Part shown: one piece after another, positions 1-6,878 of the stretch
Position numbering within the stretch: position 1 is the stretch's first letter
Layout: the number at the start of each line of letters is the position of its first letter
NCBI GenBank assembly: GCA_049318845.1
Contig: JBMOFH010000126.1
Coordinates: 1-10,688, forward strand
DNA from: CAIOZW01 sp049318845
GTDB taxonomy: Bacteria; Acidobacteriota; Blastocatellia; RBC074
Direction of reading: 5' to 3'
Length of the DNA stretch: 10,688 bases
Translations under genes and position numbers: made by a program
Notes under the pieces: generated by a model
What the model was told of the DNA's origin: nothing
The model's database searches: none
What the model saw: only the letters and a program-made list of their open reading frames with translations

Positions 1-1611
1 AACTCGATCGGGATTGCCAATGGCGGAGGGATTGCCATCGCCGGTCTGCCCCAGTCAGGTCAACTCTACGATATAGACCGGGTTCCGCCCGAGACGGCGA
101 TCAGCAGTGGGCCAGCCGCAACCTCCACCAGTTCGACAGCGACCTTCGTTTTCAGCGGGAATGATGGCGGCGCAGGGAGCGGGGTTACCAGCTATGAGTG
201 CCGGCTCGATTCCGGTGGATATTCCGCCTGCGTAAGTCCGATGGTGTACACCGGGCTTGGGATCGGGCGGCACAGGTTTCTGGTCAGGGCGATCGATGGA
301 GTTGGCAATATCGACCCCAACCCGGCAACCCTTGCCTGGGTGATCAACAATCAGCCGACGATCAGCGGGGCGACGATTACTGCTTCGTTCGGCGGCGCAC
401 CACAAAGTTTTCCGATTGCAATTGTCGGCGATCAGGATCAATCGGCGGCGACACTGGTCGTGACGGCGATCAGCACGACGGGTAATGGGATCCTGATTGG
501 GAGTGTGACGATCGATGCGACGGGGAAGGTGACTGCGATCATCCAGGTTGGCTGCGGGGCGACGGATTCCACTTTTCAAATGACGGTGACTGATGCGCTG
601 GGTGGAATGGCGACGGCGCAATTGACGGTGCGAGTGGCGAGGTCGGCAGTGGCCTTTCCTGGCGAGCAATCGATCAATTGGCGGCACTCGATGACTGTAG
701 CCACCGCCGGTTGCCAGCCGGCAGGGCCGGGATTGTCGTTGGCAGCCGAGGCGGCGATCGGAGCGCAGAAGCCGGGCAGCCTGCTCATATTCAACATTCA
801 CACCTCGCGGGTCGGTTCGATCCGTGAAGATACGCGGACGGCGATTACCAATACCAGTCCGACCCGACCAATCGATATTCACCTCTTCTTTGTCGACGGG
901 GCGAGCGGGATGGTTGCCGATAGTTTTCTGCACCTCACGCCCGGCCAGACGAGCAGCCTGCTGGCAAGTGAGATCGACCCTGAAACAACCGGGTATCTCA
1001 TTGCGCTGGCCGTCGATGAACACGGCTGCCCGGCCGCCTTCAACCAGTTGATCGGGGAGACTTTTGTTCGTTTCGAGAGTGGCCATGCGGCCAACCTTGG
1101 CGCACTCGCCGTTTCGGTGATCGATCGCGCAGCGATTGTCTGCAATCCGGGAGCGGTGACGGCGGACATACGCTTTGATGGCATAGTATGGAACGAGCTG
1201 CCGCGCGTCATTGCCGTCGACAGCCTGCCTTCACGGGCCGAGGGGAATTCGACGATGCTGATACTCAACCGGCTGGGTGGAAGTCTGGTCGATGGGGTGC
1301 AGCGACTTGGGGCGATAAATGGACTTCTTTACGATGATGTCGAGCGTAGCGTTAGTTTTACTCTGACCGACTCACGTTGTCAGCTTCGCGGAATGCTTGG
1401 TCAGAATTTCCCCCGGACATCTCCACGGTATGACAGTCTGATTCCCGCCGGTCGTTCCGGATGGATGAAGCTGGCTGGAGAGGCTGACGACACCGCGATT
1501 ACGGGGACTGCCATTGGCCTCGGACAGAACCGTTTCAGCCAGGGTCACAATCTGCATCTGCTGACGACGACCGCGCTGGTCGTTCTGACCGTTCCCGTTT
1601 TGTTCCCCTGA
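1..1611 (+). CDS. C-terminal part of a large secreted/surface protein with Ig-like modules (5' end outside window)
   Basis: The reading frame is open from base 1 to the TGA at 1609-1611, giving 536 residues with the N-terminus missing. The ATG at 241 is internal: the same frame upstream encodes the first half of the module that the ATG would cut. Residues about 29-115 form a bacterial Ig-like module starting PPETAISSGP, with the pattern YECRLDSGGYSAC and ending VRAIDGVGNIDPNP. Such modules are common in big extracellular proteins. Residues about 116-212 look like a second beta-sandwich (cadherin/Ig-like). The first 25 residues (IANGGGIAIAG) could be the end of a beta-helix, which is a guess. 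Residues about 255-536 form a region without a named family that I recall from other acidobacterial surface proteins; it includes HLFFVDG, SGHAANLGA, SLIPAGRSGWMKL and GHNLHLL. No membrane anchor or sorting motif is evident at the C-terminus. The function is unknown; an adhesive or structural surface role is inferred. Confidence 0.85.
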   Translation, partial: NSIGIANGGGIAIAGLPQSGQLYDIDRVPPETAISSGPAATSTSSTATFVFSGNDGGAGSGVTSYECRLDSGGYSACVSPMVYTGLGIGRHRFLVRAIDGVGNIDPNPATLAWVINNQPTISGATITASFGGAPQSFPIAIVGDQDQSAATLVVTAISTTGNGILIGSVTIDATGKVTAIIQVGCGATDSTFQMTVTDALGGMATAQLTVRVARSAVAFPGEQSINWRHSMTVATAGCQPAGPGLSLAAEAAIGAQKPGSLLIFNIHTSRVGSIREDTRTAITNTSPTRPIDIHLFFVDGASGMVADSFLHLTPGQTSSLLASEIDPETTGYLIALAVDEHGCPAAFNQLIGETFVRFESGHAANLGALAVSVIDRAAIVCNPGAVTADIRFDGIVWNELPRVIAVDSLPSRAEGNSTMLILNRLGGSLVDGVQRLGAINGLLYDDVERSVSFTLTDSRCQLRGMLGQNFPRTSPRYDSLIPAGRSGWMKLAGEADDTAITGTAIGLGQNRFSQGHNLHLLTTTALVVLTVPVLFP

Positions 1612-1687
1612 ATCGTGGTCGCCGGATCATCCAATTCAGCCGAGAGGATGGGCATAAAATACAAACTCGTTGCCAGGAGGAGGCGAG

Positions 1688-1711
1688 GCCAATATTATCG
1701 CCAATATTATC
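1688..1711. repeat. 12-bp perfect tandem duplication
   Basis: GCCAATATTATC occurs twice back to back at 1688-1699 and 1700-1711, in the noncoding gap before the AsmA gene. The unit is AT-rich compared with its surroundings and contains the palindromic core AATATT. It lies 48 bp upstream of a TATAAT hexamer, so it could be a protein-binding site or a simple slippage duplication. No function can be assigned. Confidence 0.7.
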
Positions 1712-1758
1712 GATTCAAGTTCACTGCTAAAACAGGGGCCAATCGAAAGAGTTCGGCG

Positions 1759-1764
1759 TATAAT
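1759..1764 (+). promoter_or_regulatory. Possible -10 element upstream of the AsmA gene
   Basis: A perfect TATAAT sits 111 bp upstream of the AsmA start codon in a noncoding gap. No convincing -35 hexamer is present at 16-18 bp spacing (the bases there are about GGGCCA), and there is no extended -10 TG. It may therefore be a weak or activator-dependent promoter, or a chance match. Its noncoding position and the need for transcription of the following gene give some support. Confidence 0.35.
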
Positions 1765-1771
1765 TCGAATT

Positions 1772-1795
1772 GGGTGGGGAGACCACCCGGTTTTT
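1772..1795 (+). terminator. Short GC hairpin followed by T5: weak terminator or 5'-leader hairpin
   Basis: GGGTGG (1772-1777) pairs perfectly with CCACCC (1783-1788) around a 5-nt loop, followed by GG and TTTTT (1791-1795). The layout resembles a small intrinsic terminator for the upstream surface-protein gene. However, the stem is only 6 bp, two G residues separate it from the T run, and it begins about 8 bp after a TATAAT box. It could instead sit at the 5' end of the AsmA message as a leader hairpin. Confidence 0.35.
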
Positions 1796-1875
1796 GCCGA
1801 TTACAGTCGCCCGCAATATTTTGAAGCGGCCGAACTGCCTGCCCGGAGCTATTCGGAGCAGCGCAAGGAGAAGAC

Positions 1876-4854
1876 ATGTCGACCCCGGAGACATTCGTCC
1901 ATTGGCGTAATTCGCGCTGGTTCAAGCCGGTCGCGGGACTTTCGTTTCTGATAATGCTGGTGCTGCTTTCGGCGCTGCTGATTCCGCGACTGATCGATCT
2001 CGAGAGTTCGCGTGGTGCGATCGTCGCGCAGATCGAGAGGCAGCTCGACCGCCGTGTGACGCTTGGTCGGCTCTCGCTGCGTCTGCTGCCATCGATCGAG
2101 GTTCGCGCCGGTGCGGTGACGATTGCGGATGATCCGGGCTTTCCCGCCGGCGACTTTATCACGGCAAAGTCGGTTCGGTTGCAGGTTGGGCTCTGGTCGC
2201 TTCTGCGAGGAAGTCCACAGCTTCGTGGGATCGAGCTGGAGGAGCCGACGGTTCGGCTGATTCGCACCAAACGTGAGGCGACTGCCCGTTGGAACTGGGA
2301 GAGTCTGAAACCGCTTCGTGAGACTGCTTCGACTGCGGACGCACCCGCGCTCAACCTGGTGGTTCGTGGCGGACGGTTTACGCTGATCGATCAGCTTGCA
2401 GAGCCGCTGGTCGAGTCGACACTGAGCGGGATCGATATTCGGCTTGACGGTTTCTCTCCGCAGCGCTCATTCGGCTATGCCGTGACGCTGAACATGCCGG
2501 AGAGTGATGGGCAAAAGGGGGGACGGCTCGAATTTGAGGGACGAATGGGACCGATCGTCGCCAGTGAACTGCCGCGAACCCCGATCGAGGCACAACTGAA
2601 GATGGAGCGGGTCGAGTTGGCCGCACTCGAAGCACTGGCTGGTCTTCCGCGAAGCGGCCAGTCAGGATTACTGACACTCCGGCTTGATCTCGCCGGCAAT
2701 CTCGCTCAATCGCTCAGCGCGAAAGGGTCATTGAAGGCGGAGAATCTGCGCCTCGTCGAAGGGGTTGCGCCGAGCCGCTCGCCATTTGAGGCCAGTTTTG
2801 ATATCGCAATATCGGTTCTGACCGGATCGAAAGGTGCAGGTGAGCTCGACCTCCGGATCCGGCAGGGAGAGCTTGCCATTGGCCAGACGCGTGTCAGCCT
2901 CAATGGTCACATTGGTCGCGTTCCGATTGTTCCGACTGCAGGCTCGACGCCGGTGATCGATCTTTCGATTACCGGCCAGGGAGTATCGCTCGAAAGCCTC
3001 CTCGAATCGGCCAACGCCTTTGGATTTGGTTCCGCGCTATCCGGATCGGCTTCGGGGGCGCCGATCGGAGCGGGTGGAGCGGCTGGCGCAAAGGCAGCTG
3101 GCAGCGCAGACATCACGCTTCGGGTTCAAAGTGATGGTTCCACTGTCGGTCTCCCCGCGTTCGATGGGCAGGTACTGATTCGCGGGCTTCGTTTTGAGAG
3201 TGCGACACTGCCGCAGGCGGTCGAGGTCAGCCAGTTGACGATCGTTTCGACTCCGCAGGCGATTACGGTCGCCCCGTTCCGCACCTCGCTCGGCTCGGGA
3301 TCGGCGCTCGAAATTTCGCGCCTCGTCCTTAGTGACTATCGTCAGGAGCCGCGACTCCAGCTCGATGCCGGTACCCGCGATGCGCGGATCGAAGACCTCC
3401 TGAAGATGGCGGAGTTTTTTCAGGGCCGGCAAGGCCGTGGCGTCAGCCCTGATCTGACCGGCAGTGGCCGCATTACCCTGAATGCGTCGATCGAGGCAAA
3501 GCTGCCGCCCGCGCCTGCCAGTCCGGTGCTGATCAGCCTGCGCGGGGGAGGGAAGATTACCGGCGCAACGCTCAGAGCAGGCGAATTGACGAGGCCGATC
3601 CAGGTCTCAAACGCCGACCTGACCTTCTCCGGCGACAGCGCACGCTTTGACAATATTGCGGCGACCCTCGACTCGGCCGCGCTTAGTGGCTGGATTGCCA
3701 TCCGTGACCTTAATAAACCCGGCCCATCGGCGCTCAATTTCGACCTCCGTGCCAATAAGCTGGTCGCCTCCGAGTTGGAGTCACTCAATGGCGCAAAAGC
3801 CAGTCCATCGGGAAATGGCCCGTCACTGACCGCTGATGGCCAGATCGCGATCGGGCAACTGGTGCTCGAAAACATGACGCTCGAAAATGTCCAGGCGAGG
3901 GTTGCTCTACGGAATGGAGTGGTGACGCTCGATCCGCTCGCCCTCGCACTTTGCGGTGGGAGCTATCGTGGCCTTGTTCGTCTCGATCAACGCGCGGCCT
4001 CTCCCGGGCTCGCCCTCAAGGGCAGGCTGAGCGGTGTCGATGTTAACCAGCTCCTCAGCGCCGGCGGAAAGAAGAGCATGATCTATGGTCGGCTCGACGG
4101 ATCGATCGATGTCAGTTCACGCAGTGCCGGCAATAAGGCGACCGATCTGCTCGACACCCTGCTCGGGACCGGACAGATTCAGATCAGCGATGGAAAATTG
4201 ACCAGCTTCGACCTGATGAAGCAGCTCGAGACCATTGGCCGGCTGGTCAACCTCCCAACCGGTGGCGCGGCGACCGCCTTTCGCTCGCTCAGGACCAATC
4301 TGACGTTCGAGCAGGGGCGGATGCGCACCGATGCCGTTCAGATGGTGATGACCGATCTCTCGGCAAACGGCGATGGCCAGTTGCGCTTCGGTGAGCCGGG
4401 CTCGATGGAGTACAGCATCCTCGCTCGTCTCAGCCCGACGCTGACCAAACGTGTCCTCTCTGGTGTCGGTGGGCAGTCGCTCTCCACGACCAGCGATGAT
4501 CCAAGGTCAGGATCGCTCGGAAGAGTACTCGGCAGCTTCTTCGTCGAAAAGGATTCGCTCGTCATCCCACTCAAAATATCCGGGCCACTCACCGGGCCGA
4601 CTTTCGGACTCGACACCGTCATCCTCCGTCAGCGGGCCACCAAATCGTTCATGGACAACCTTCTGCAGAAGATACCCGGGCAGCAGAAGATACCTGGCCC
4701 GAACGACCCGACCGGTCAAAAGGGTAACGAAGGGGCGACTGGCGACCAGACCAGACCTGAACCGGGCGTGACGCCGCAAAAGAAGCAACCGACCGCCGAA
4801 GATGCGATCAGGGGTATCTTCGATCGATTGAAAAAGAAGAAACCCGAAGATTAA
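1876..4854 (+). CDS. AsmA-family inner-membrane protein (992 aa)
   Basis: The start ATG is preceded by AAGGAG at 1865-1870 with a 5-nt spacer. One N-terminal transmembrane helix lies at residues about 18-38, followed by an AsmA-type N-terminal region with the recurrent signature RWNWESL near residues 138-144. A long beta-rich middle follows, broken by a Gly/Ala-rich linker near residues 390-410. An AsmA_2-like C-terminal region at about 660-870 includes ISDGKLTSFDLMKQLETIGR and MVMTDLSANGDGQLRFG. The tail is hydrophilic and ends in a Lys-rich stretch (DRLKKKKPED). The family belongs with TamB/YhdP-like proteins: anchored in the inner membrane with an extended beta-structured part in the periplasm, implicated in outer-membrane assembly and lipid transport between the two membranes. 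The exact substrate cannot be told. The 75-nt gap to cutC permits co-transcription. Confidence 0.9.
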   Translation: MSTPETFVHWRNSRWFKPVAGLSFLIMLVLLSALLIPRLIDLESSRGAIVAQIERQLDRRVTLGRLSLRLLPSIEVRAGAVTIADDPGFPAGDFITAKSVRLQVGLWSLLRGSPQLRGIELEEPTVRLIRTKREATARWNWESLKPLRETASTADAPALNLVVRGGRFTLIDQLAEPLVESTLSGIDIRLDGFSPQRSFGYAVTLNMPESDGQKGGRLEFEGRMGPIVASELPRTPIEAQLKMERVELAALEALAGLPRSGQSGLLTLRLDLAGNLAQSLSAKGSLKAENLRLVEGVAPSRSPFEASFDIAISVLTGSKGAGELDLRIRQGELAIGQTRVSLNGHIGRVPIVPTAGSTPVIDLSITGQGVSLESLLESANAFGFGSALSGSASGAPIGAGGAAGAKAAGSADITLRVQSDGSTVGLPAFDGQVLIRGLRFESATLPQAVEVSQLTIVSTPQAITVAPFRTSLGSGSALEISRLVLSDYRQEPRLQLDAGTRDARIEDLLKMAEFFQGRQGRGVSPDLTGSGRITLNASIEAKLPPAPASPVLISLRGGGKITGATLRAGELTRPIQVSNADLTFSGDSARFDNIAATLDSAALSGWIAIRDLNKPGPSALNFDLRANKLVASELESLNGAKASPSGNGPSLTADGQIAIGQLVLENMTLENVQARVALRNGVVTLDPLALALCGGSYRGLVRLDQRAASPGLALKGRLSGVDVNQLLSAGGKKSMIYGRLDGSIDVSSRSAGNKATDLLDTLLGTGQIQISDGKLTSFDLMKQLETIGRLVNLPTGGAATAFRSLRTNLTFEQGRMRTDAVQMVMTDLSANGDGQLRFGEPGSMEYSILARLSPTLTKRVLSGVGGQSLSTTSDDPRSGSLGRVLGSFFVEKDSLVIPLKISGPLTGPTFGLDTVILRQRATKSFMDNLLQKIPGQQKIPGPNDPTGQKGNEGATGDQTRPEPGVTPQKKQPTAEDAIRGIFDRLKKKKPED

Positions 4855-4876
4855 TCACTTGCTAACAACCAACTTT

Positions 4877-4925
4877 AAAGGCCAACACAAGAGGCCAACG
4901 CGAAAGGCCAACTCGAAAGGTGACC
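4877..4925 (+). repeat. Tandem 13-bp repeats carrying AAAGG just before the cutC start
   Basis: Units start at 4877, 4890, 4903 and 4916. The first three follow A(A/G)AGGCCAAC plus three variable bases; the fourth is degraded to AAAGGTGACC. The period is exactly 13 bp. Every unit carries AAAGG or AGAGG, and the last one (4916-4920) lies 9 nt before the TTG start at 4930, where a Shine-Dalgarno sequence is expected. The array fills most of the gap between the AsmA stop and cutC. It may be slippage expansion of a ribosome-binding segment; any effect on translation is inference. Confidence 0.75.
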
Positions 4926-4929
4926 GACA

Positions 4930-5676
4930 TTGGACAATGGATTGTATCTCGAAATAATCGCCTGCAGCGTTGAGGATGCGATTGCCGCCGAAGAGGGTGG
5001 TGCCGACCGAATCGAGCTGATCAGCAATTATGAGGTCGGCGGCCTGACGCCAACACTGGATCTGGTCGACCAGGTGCTCGCAAAAGTCAGAATTCCGGTC
5101 CGGGTCATGCTTCGCGATGTGGAGAGCTTCTTTGTCACAGATGAAAAGAGCCGCGAGCAGCTCTGCCAAACGGCACGGCACCTGGCAGAGCTTCCGATCG
5201 ACGGGCTCGTCCTTGGGTTCCTGCGTGAGAACGCCTCGAGCGGCGTGGCCGAGATCGACCTCGAACTGCTCGAACGGCTGCTGGCTTGCGCTCCCGGACT
5301 CAGCGCAACCTTTCACCGTGCATCCGAGTCGCTGCCGGATCCGGGAGAGGCGATCGAGCTGCTCCGGCCCTTTCCGCAGATCGATACGCTGCTGACCAGC
5401 GGCGGACCAGAGCACTGGTCACGGAAGATCGACCGGCTGAGTGACTGGGTTCGGCGCGCACGCGCGCACCATCCACCGCGGACGATACTTGTCGGTGGGG
5501 GGGTCTACGAGGAGGCGATCAGCATCCTGCGCCCGGCGACGCCGCTCCACGCCTATCATATCGGTCAGGCTGTCCGTGAAGACCGAAGAATGGATCGGCC
5601 GGTCATCGCCGATCGTGTTCGCGACATCGCCGCGCTCCTTCTCACTGCCGGTCACTCTTCACGGCAGCGCGTGTAA
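4930..5676 (+). CDS. cutC: CutC-family TIM-barrel protein, divergent form (TTG start)
   Basis: The 248-aa length matches the family. Family landmarks appear in order: LEIIACSVEDAIAAEEGGAD and RIEL near residues 5-30, GGLTPTLDL, IPVRVMLRD, DGLVLGFL, ATFHRA, LLTSGG and a late GGGVY. The start is TTG because a TGA closes the frame at 4921 and no ATG or GTG occurs in frame before the conserved first strand; TTG at 4942 is the only close alternative. AAAGG at 4916-4920 is correctly placed for 4930. CutC was named for copper tolerance in E. coli, but that phenotype was later attributed to the MicL sRNA encoded within cutC, so a copper role is doubtful. Here the family's usual cysteines are replaced: ACS in place of CCYS-type residues in strand 1, and ELIS in place of ELC. 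A cytoplasmic enzyme of unknown reaction is the safest description. Confidence 0.85.
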   Translation: MDNGLYLEIIACSVEDAIAAEEGGADRIELISNYEVGGLTPTLDLVDQVLAKVRIPVRVMLRDVESFFVTDEKSREQLCQTARHLAELPIDGLVLGFLRENASSGVAEIDLELLERLLACAPGLSATFHRASESLPDPGEAIELLRPFPQIDTLLTSGGPEHWSRKIDRLSDWVRRARAHHPPRTILVGGGVYEEAISILRPATPLHAYHIGQAVREDRRMDRPVIADRVRDIAALLLTAGHSSRQRV

Positions 5677-5796
5677 CTCAATAGATCTTGCAGATTACGC
5701 CCGACTCAGGCCCTGACTGGTATCTTCCGTCAGCTCGCTATAGAATGTCCGAGTCTTTCGGGGCAGAAGCTTTGTTCAATACTTGTATTAGATTTT

Positions 5797-5820
5797 GATC
5801 GATTTCGACAGAGATCGATC
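5797..5820. repeat. 7-bp inverted repeat upstream of the sigma-factor start
   Basis: GATCGAT (5797-5803) and ATCGATC (5814-5820) form a perfect 7-bp inverted repeat with a 10-nt spacer, ending 14 bp before the sigma-factor ATG. It could be a hairpin near the ribosome-binding region or an operator half-site pair. The word GATCGAT is frequent throughout this window, so a chance occurrence is plausible. The rest of the 5677-5834 gap shows no clear terminator and no promoter with both hexamers well placed; TATAGA at 5739 is the best -10 candidate. Confidence 0.3.
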
Positions 5821-5834
5821 CGATTGCGGAACCC

Positions 5835-6791
5835 ATGGTTCAAAATTTCATCACCCGTAATTCCAGTGCGCTCCACGATGCCTGGCTGGGTGTCACAAAA
5901 CCACATGAAGTAACCGAACTGGAGTTTGCCGAGCGGCTCGCGGCAATAGCGACTCGTGGCGCGGGGCGTAAATTTGCCCAGGATGGTACGGATGTCGGTG
6001 ATCAGGATGGTGTCGATTCGGGAGCCGAACGTGAATTTCTGACTGGAATAAAGGGCGATGATCTCTGCCTTGCGATCGCCTGCGAAAAGGGGAACGAGGC
6101 GGCCTGGCTCGATTTCGAGGCTGTTTACCGCTCCTCGATGATTGCCGCCGCGCGGGCGCTGACGCGCGACGACGGTGAGTCGGAGGATCTGGTCCAGTTC
6201 GTCTACGGTGAACTTTACGGGATCCGGCTCGACGGTGACCGGCGATTGAGTAAGCTCGCCCATTATTCCGGACGTGGTTCGCTTGGTGGCTGGTTGCGTG
6301 CGGTCGTCTATCAATGTTTCATCGACCGGAAGCGATTGACGGCGCGCTTCGAGCAGGTTGAAGAGGTCGAAGAGTTTGATCGACTCGCCAATGCCTCGGC
6401 GGCACAGGGTAATACTGGTATCTCTTCACCGCCACGTCGACCCGATCAGGTCGAGGATCGCCGTCTGCGTGACGCGGCAGAGGTGGCCATTGCCCGCGCT
6501 TTCGCGCTGATCGAATCTCGTGATCGGCTCCTTCTGACATCCTATTATTTCGATGATATGAAATTGCGCGAGATTGGGCAGGTGATGGGGGTTCACGAGG
6601 CGACGGTTAGTCGCTGGGTCGCCCGTGCACAGCGCGAAGTTCGTCGCCGGACAGAAGAGATCCTGCAGCGTGATTATGGGATGCGCCGTGCTGAAATTGC
6701 TGAATGCCTTGAACTTGCGGCGCGATCCGAGGTCGACCTTCGCAATCTTCTTCGTGATGTCAAAGGGCCCGCCGTCGAGCGTGCACCATAA
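5835..6791 (+). CDS. ECF-type sigma-70 family RNA polymerase sigma factor
   Basis: The product is 318 aa, longer than the roughly 200 aa of a minimal ECF sigma factor. Region 2 spans about residues 75-168: AWLDFEAVYRSSMIAAARAL, then SEDLVQFVYGELYG (core RNA polymerase binding) and SGRGSLGGWLRAVVYQCFIDR. Region 4 spans about 215-272, with helix-turn-helix LREIGQVMGVHEATVSRWV for -35 recognition. No region 3 is seen. The acidic, low-similarity extension of about 70 residues at the N-terminus and about 45 residues after region 4 are unusual for a minimal ECF. ATG 5835 lacks a strong Shine-Dalgarno sequence (only GCGGAA nearby), so the true start could lie further in, anywhere before residue 70. 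The gene is followed after 87 bp by a zinc-finger membrane protein, its probable anti-sigma factor. The pair likely responds to an envelope signal, and autoregulation is common for such modules. Confidence 0.9.
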   Translation: MVQNFITRNSSALHDAWLGVTKPHEVTELEFAERLAAIATRGAGRKFAQDGTDVGDQDGVDSGAEREFLTGIKGDDLCLAIACEKGNEAAWLDFEAVYRSSMIAAARALTRDDGESEDLVQFVYGELYGIRLDGDRRLSKLAHYSGRGSLGGWLRAVVYQCFIDRKRLTARFEQVEEVEEFDRLANASAAQGNTGISSPPRRPDQVEDRRLRDAAEVAIARAFALIESRDRLLLTSYYFDDMKLREIGQVMGVHEATVSRWVARAQREVRRRTEEILQRDYGMRRAEIAECLELAARSEVDLRNLLRDVKGPAVERAP

Positions 6792-6878
6792 GTTTCAACT
6801 TTTTCGCAAGTTTATGAAAGACGTCCGTTCTGAGCAGTGGACGAGATCTGACAGCTTATTTTTACCAGTAGAAAACCC

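Noticed and set aside
55..1086. Long minus-strand open frame (343 codons) opposite the surface-protein gene
   Set aside because: The translation is Arg/Pro-rich without domains, while the + strand frame has clear Ig-like modules. It is a high-GC antisense shadow.
1615..1951. Two small + strand open frames in the gap before the AsmA gene
   Set aside because: They start with GTG or TTG without convincing ribosome-binding sites, have basic, domain-free translations, and one overlaps the well-supported AsmA start.
5677..5760. Terminator after cutC (TCAG/CTGA and CTGAC/GTCAG inverted repeats near 5707-5733)
   Set aside because: The stems are only 4-5 bp and no T run follows.
6792..6878. Hairpin between the sigma and anti-sigma genes (AACTT/AAGTT)
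   Set aside because: It is a 5-bp AT-rich stem without a T tract, too weak to call a terminator or attenuator.
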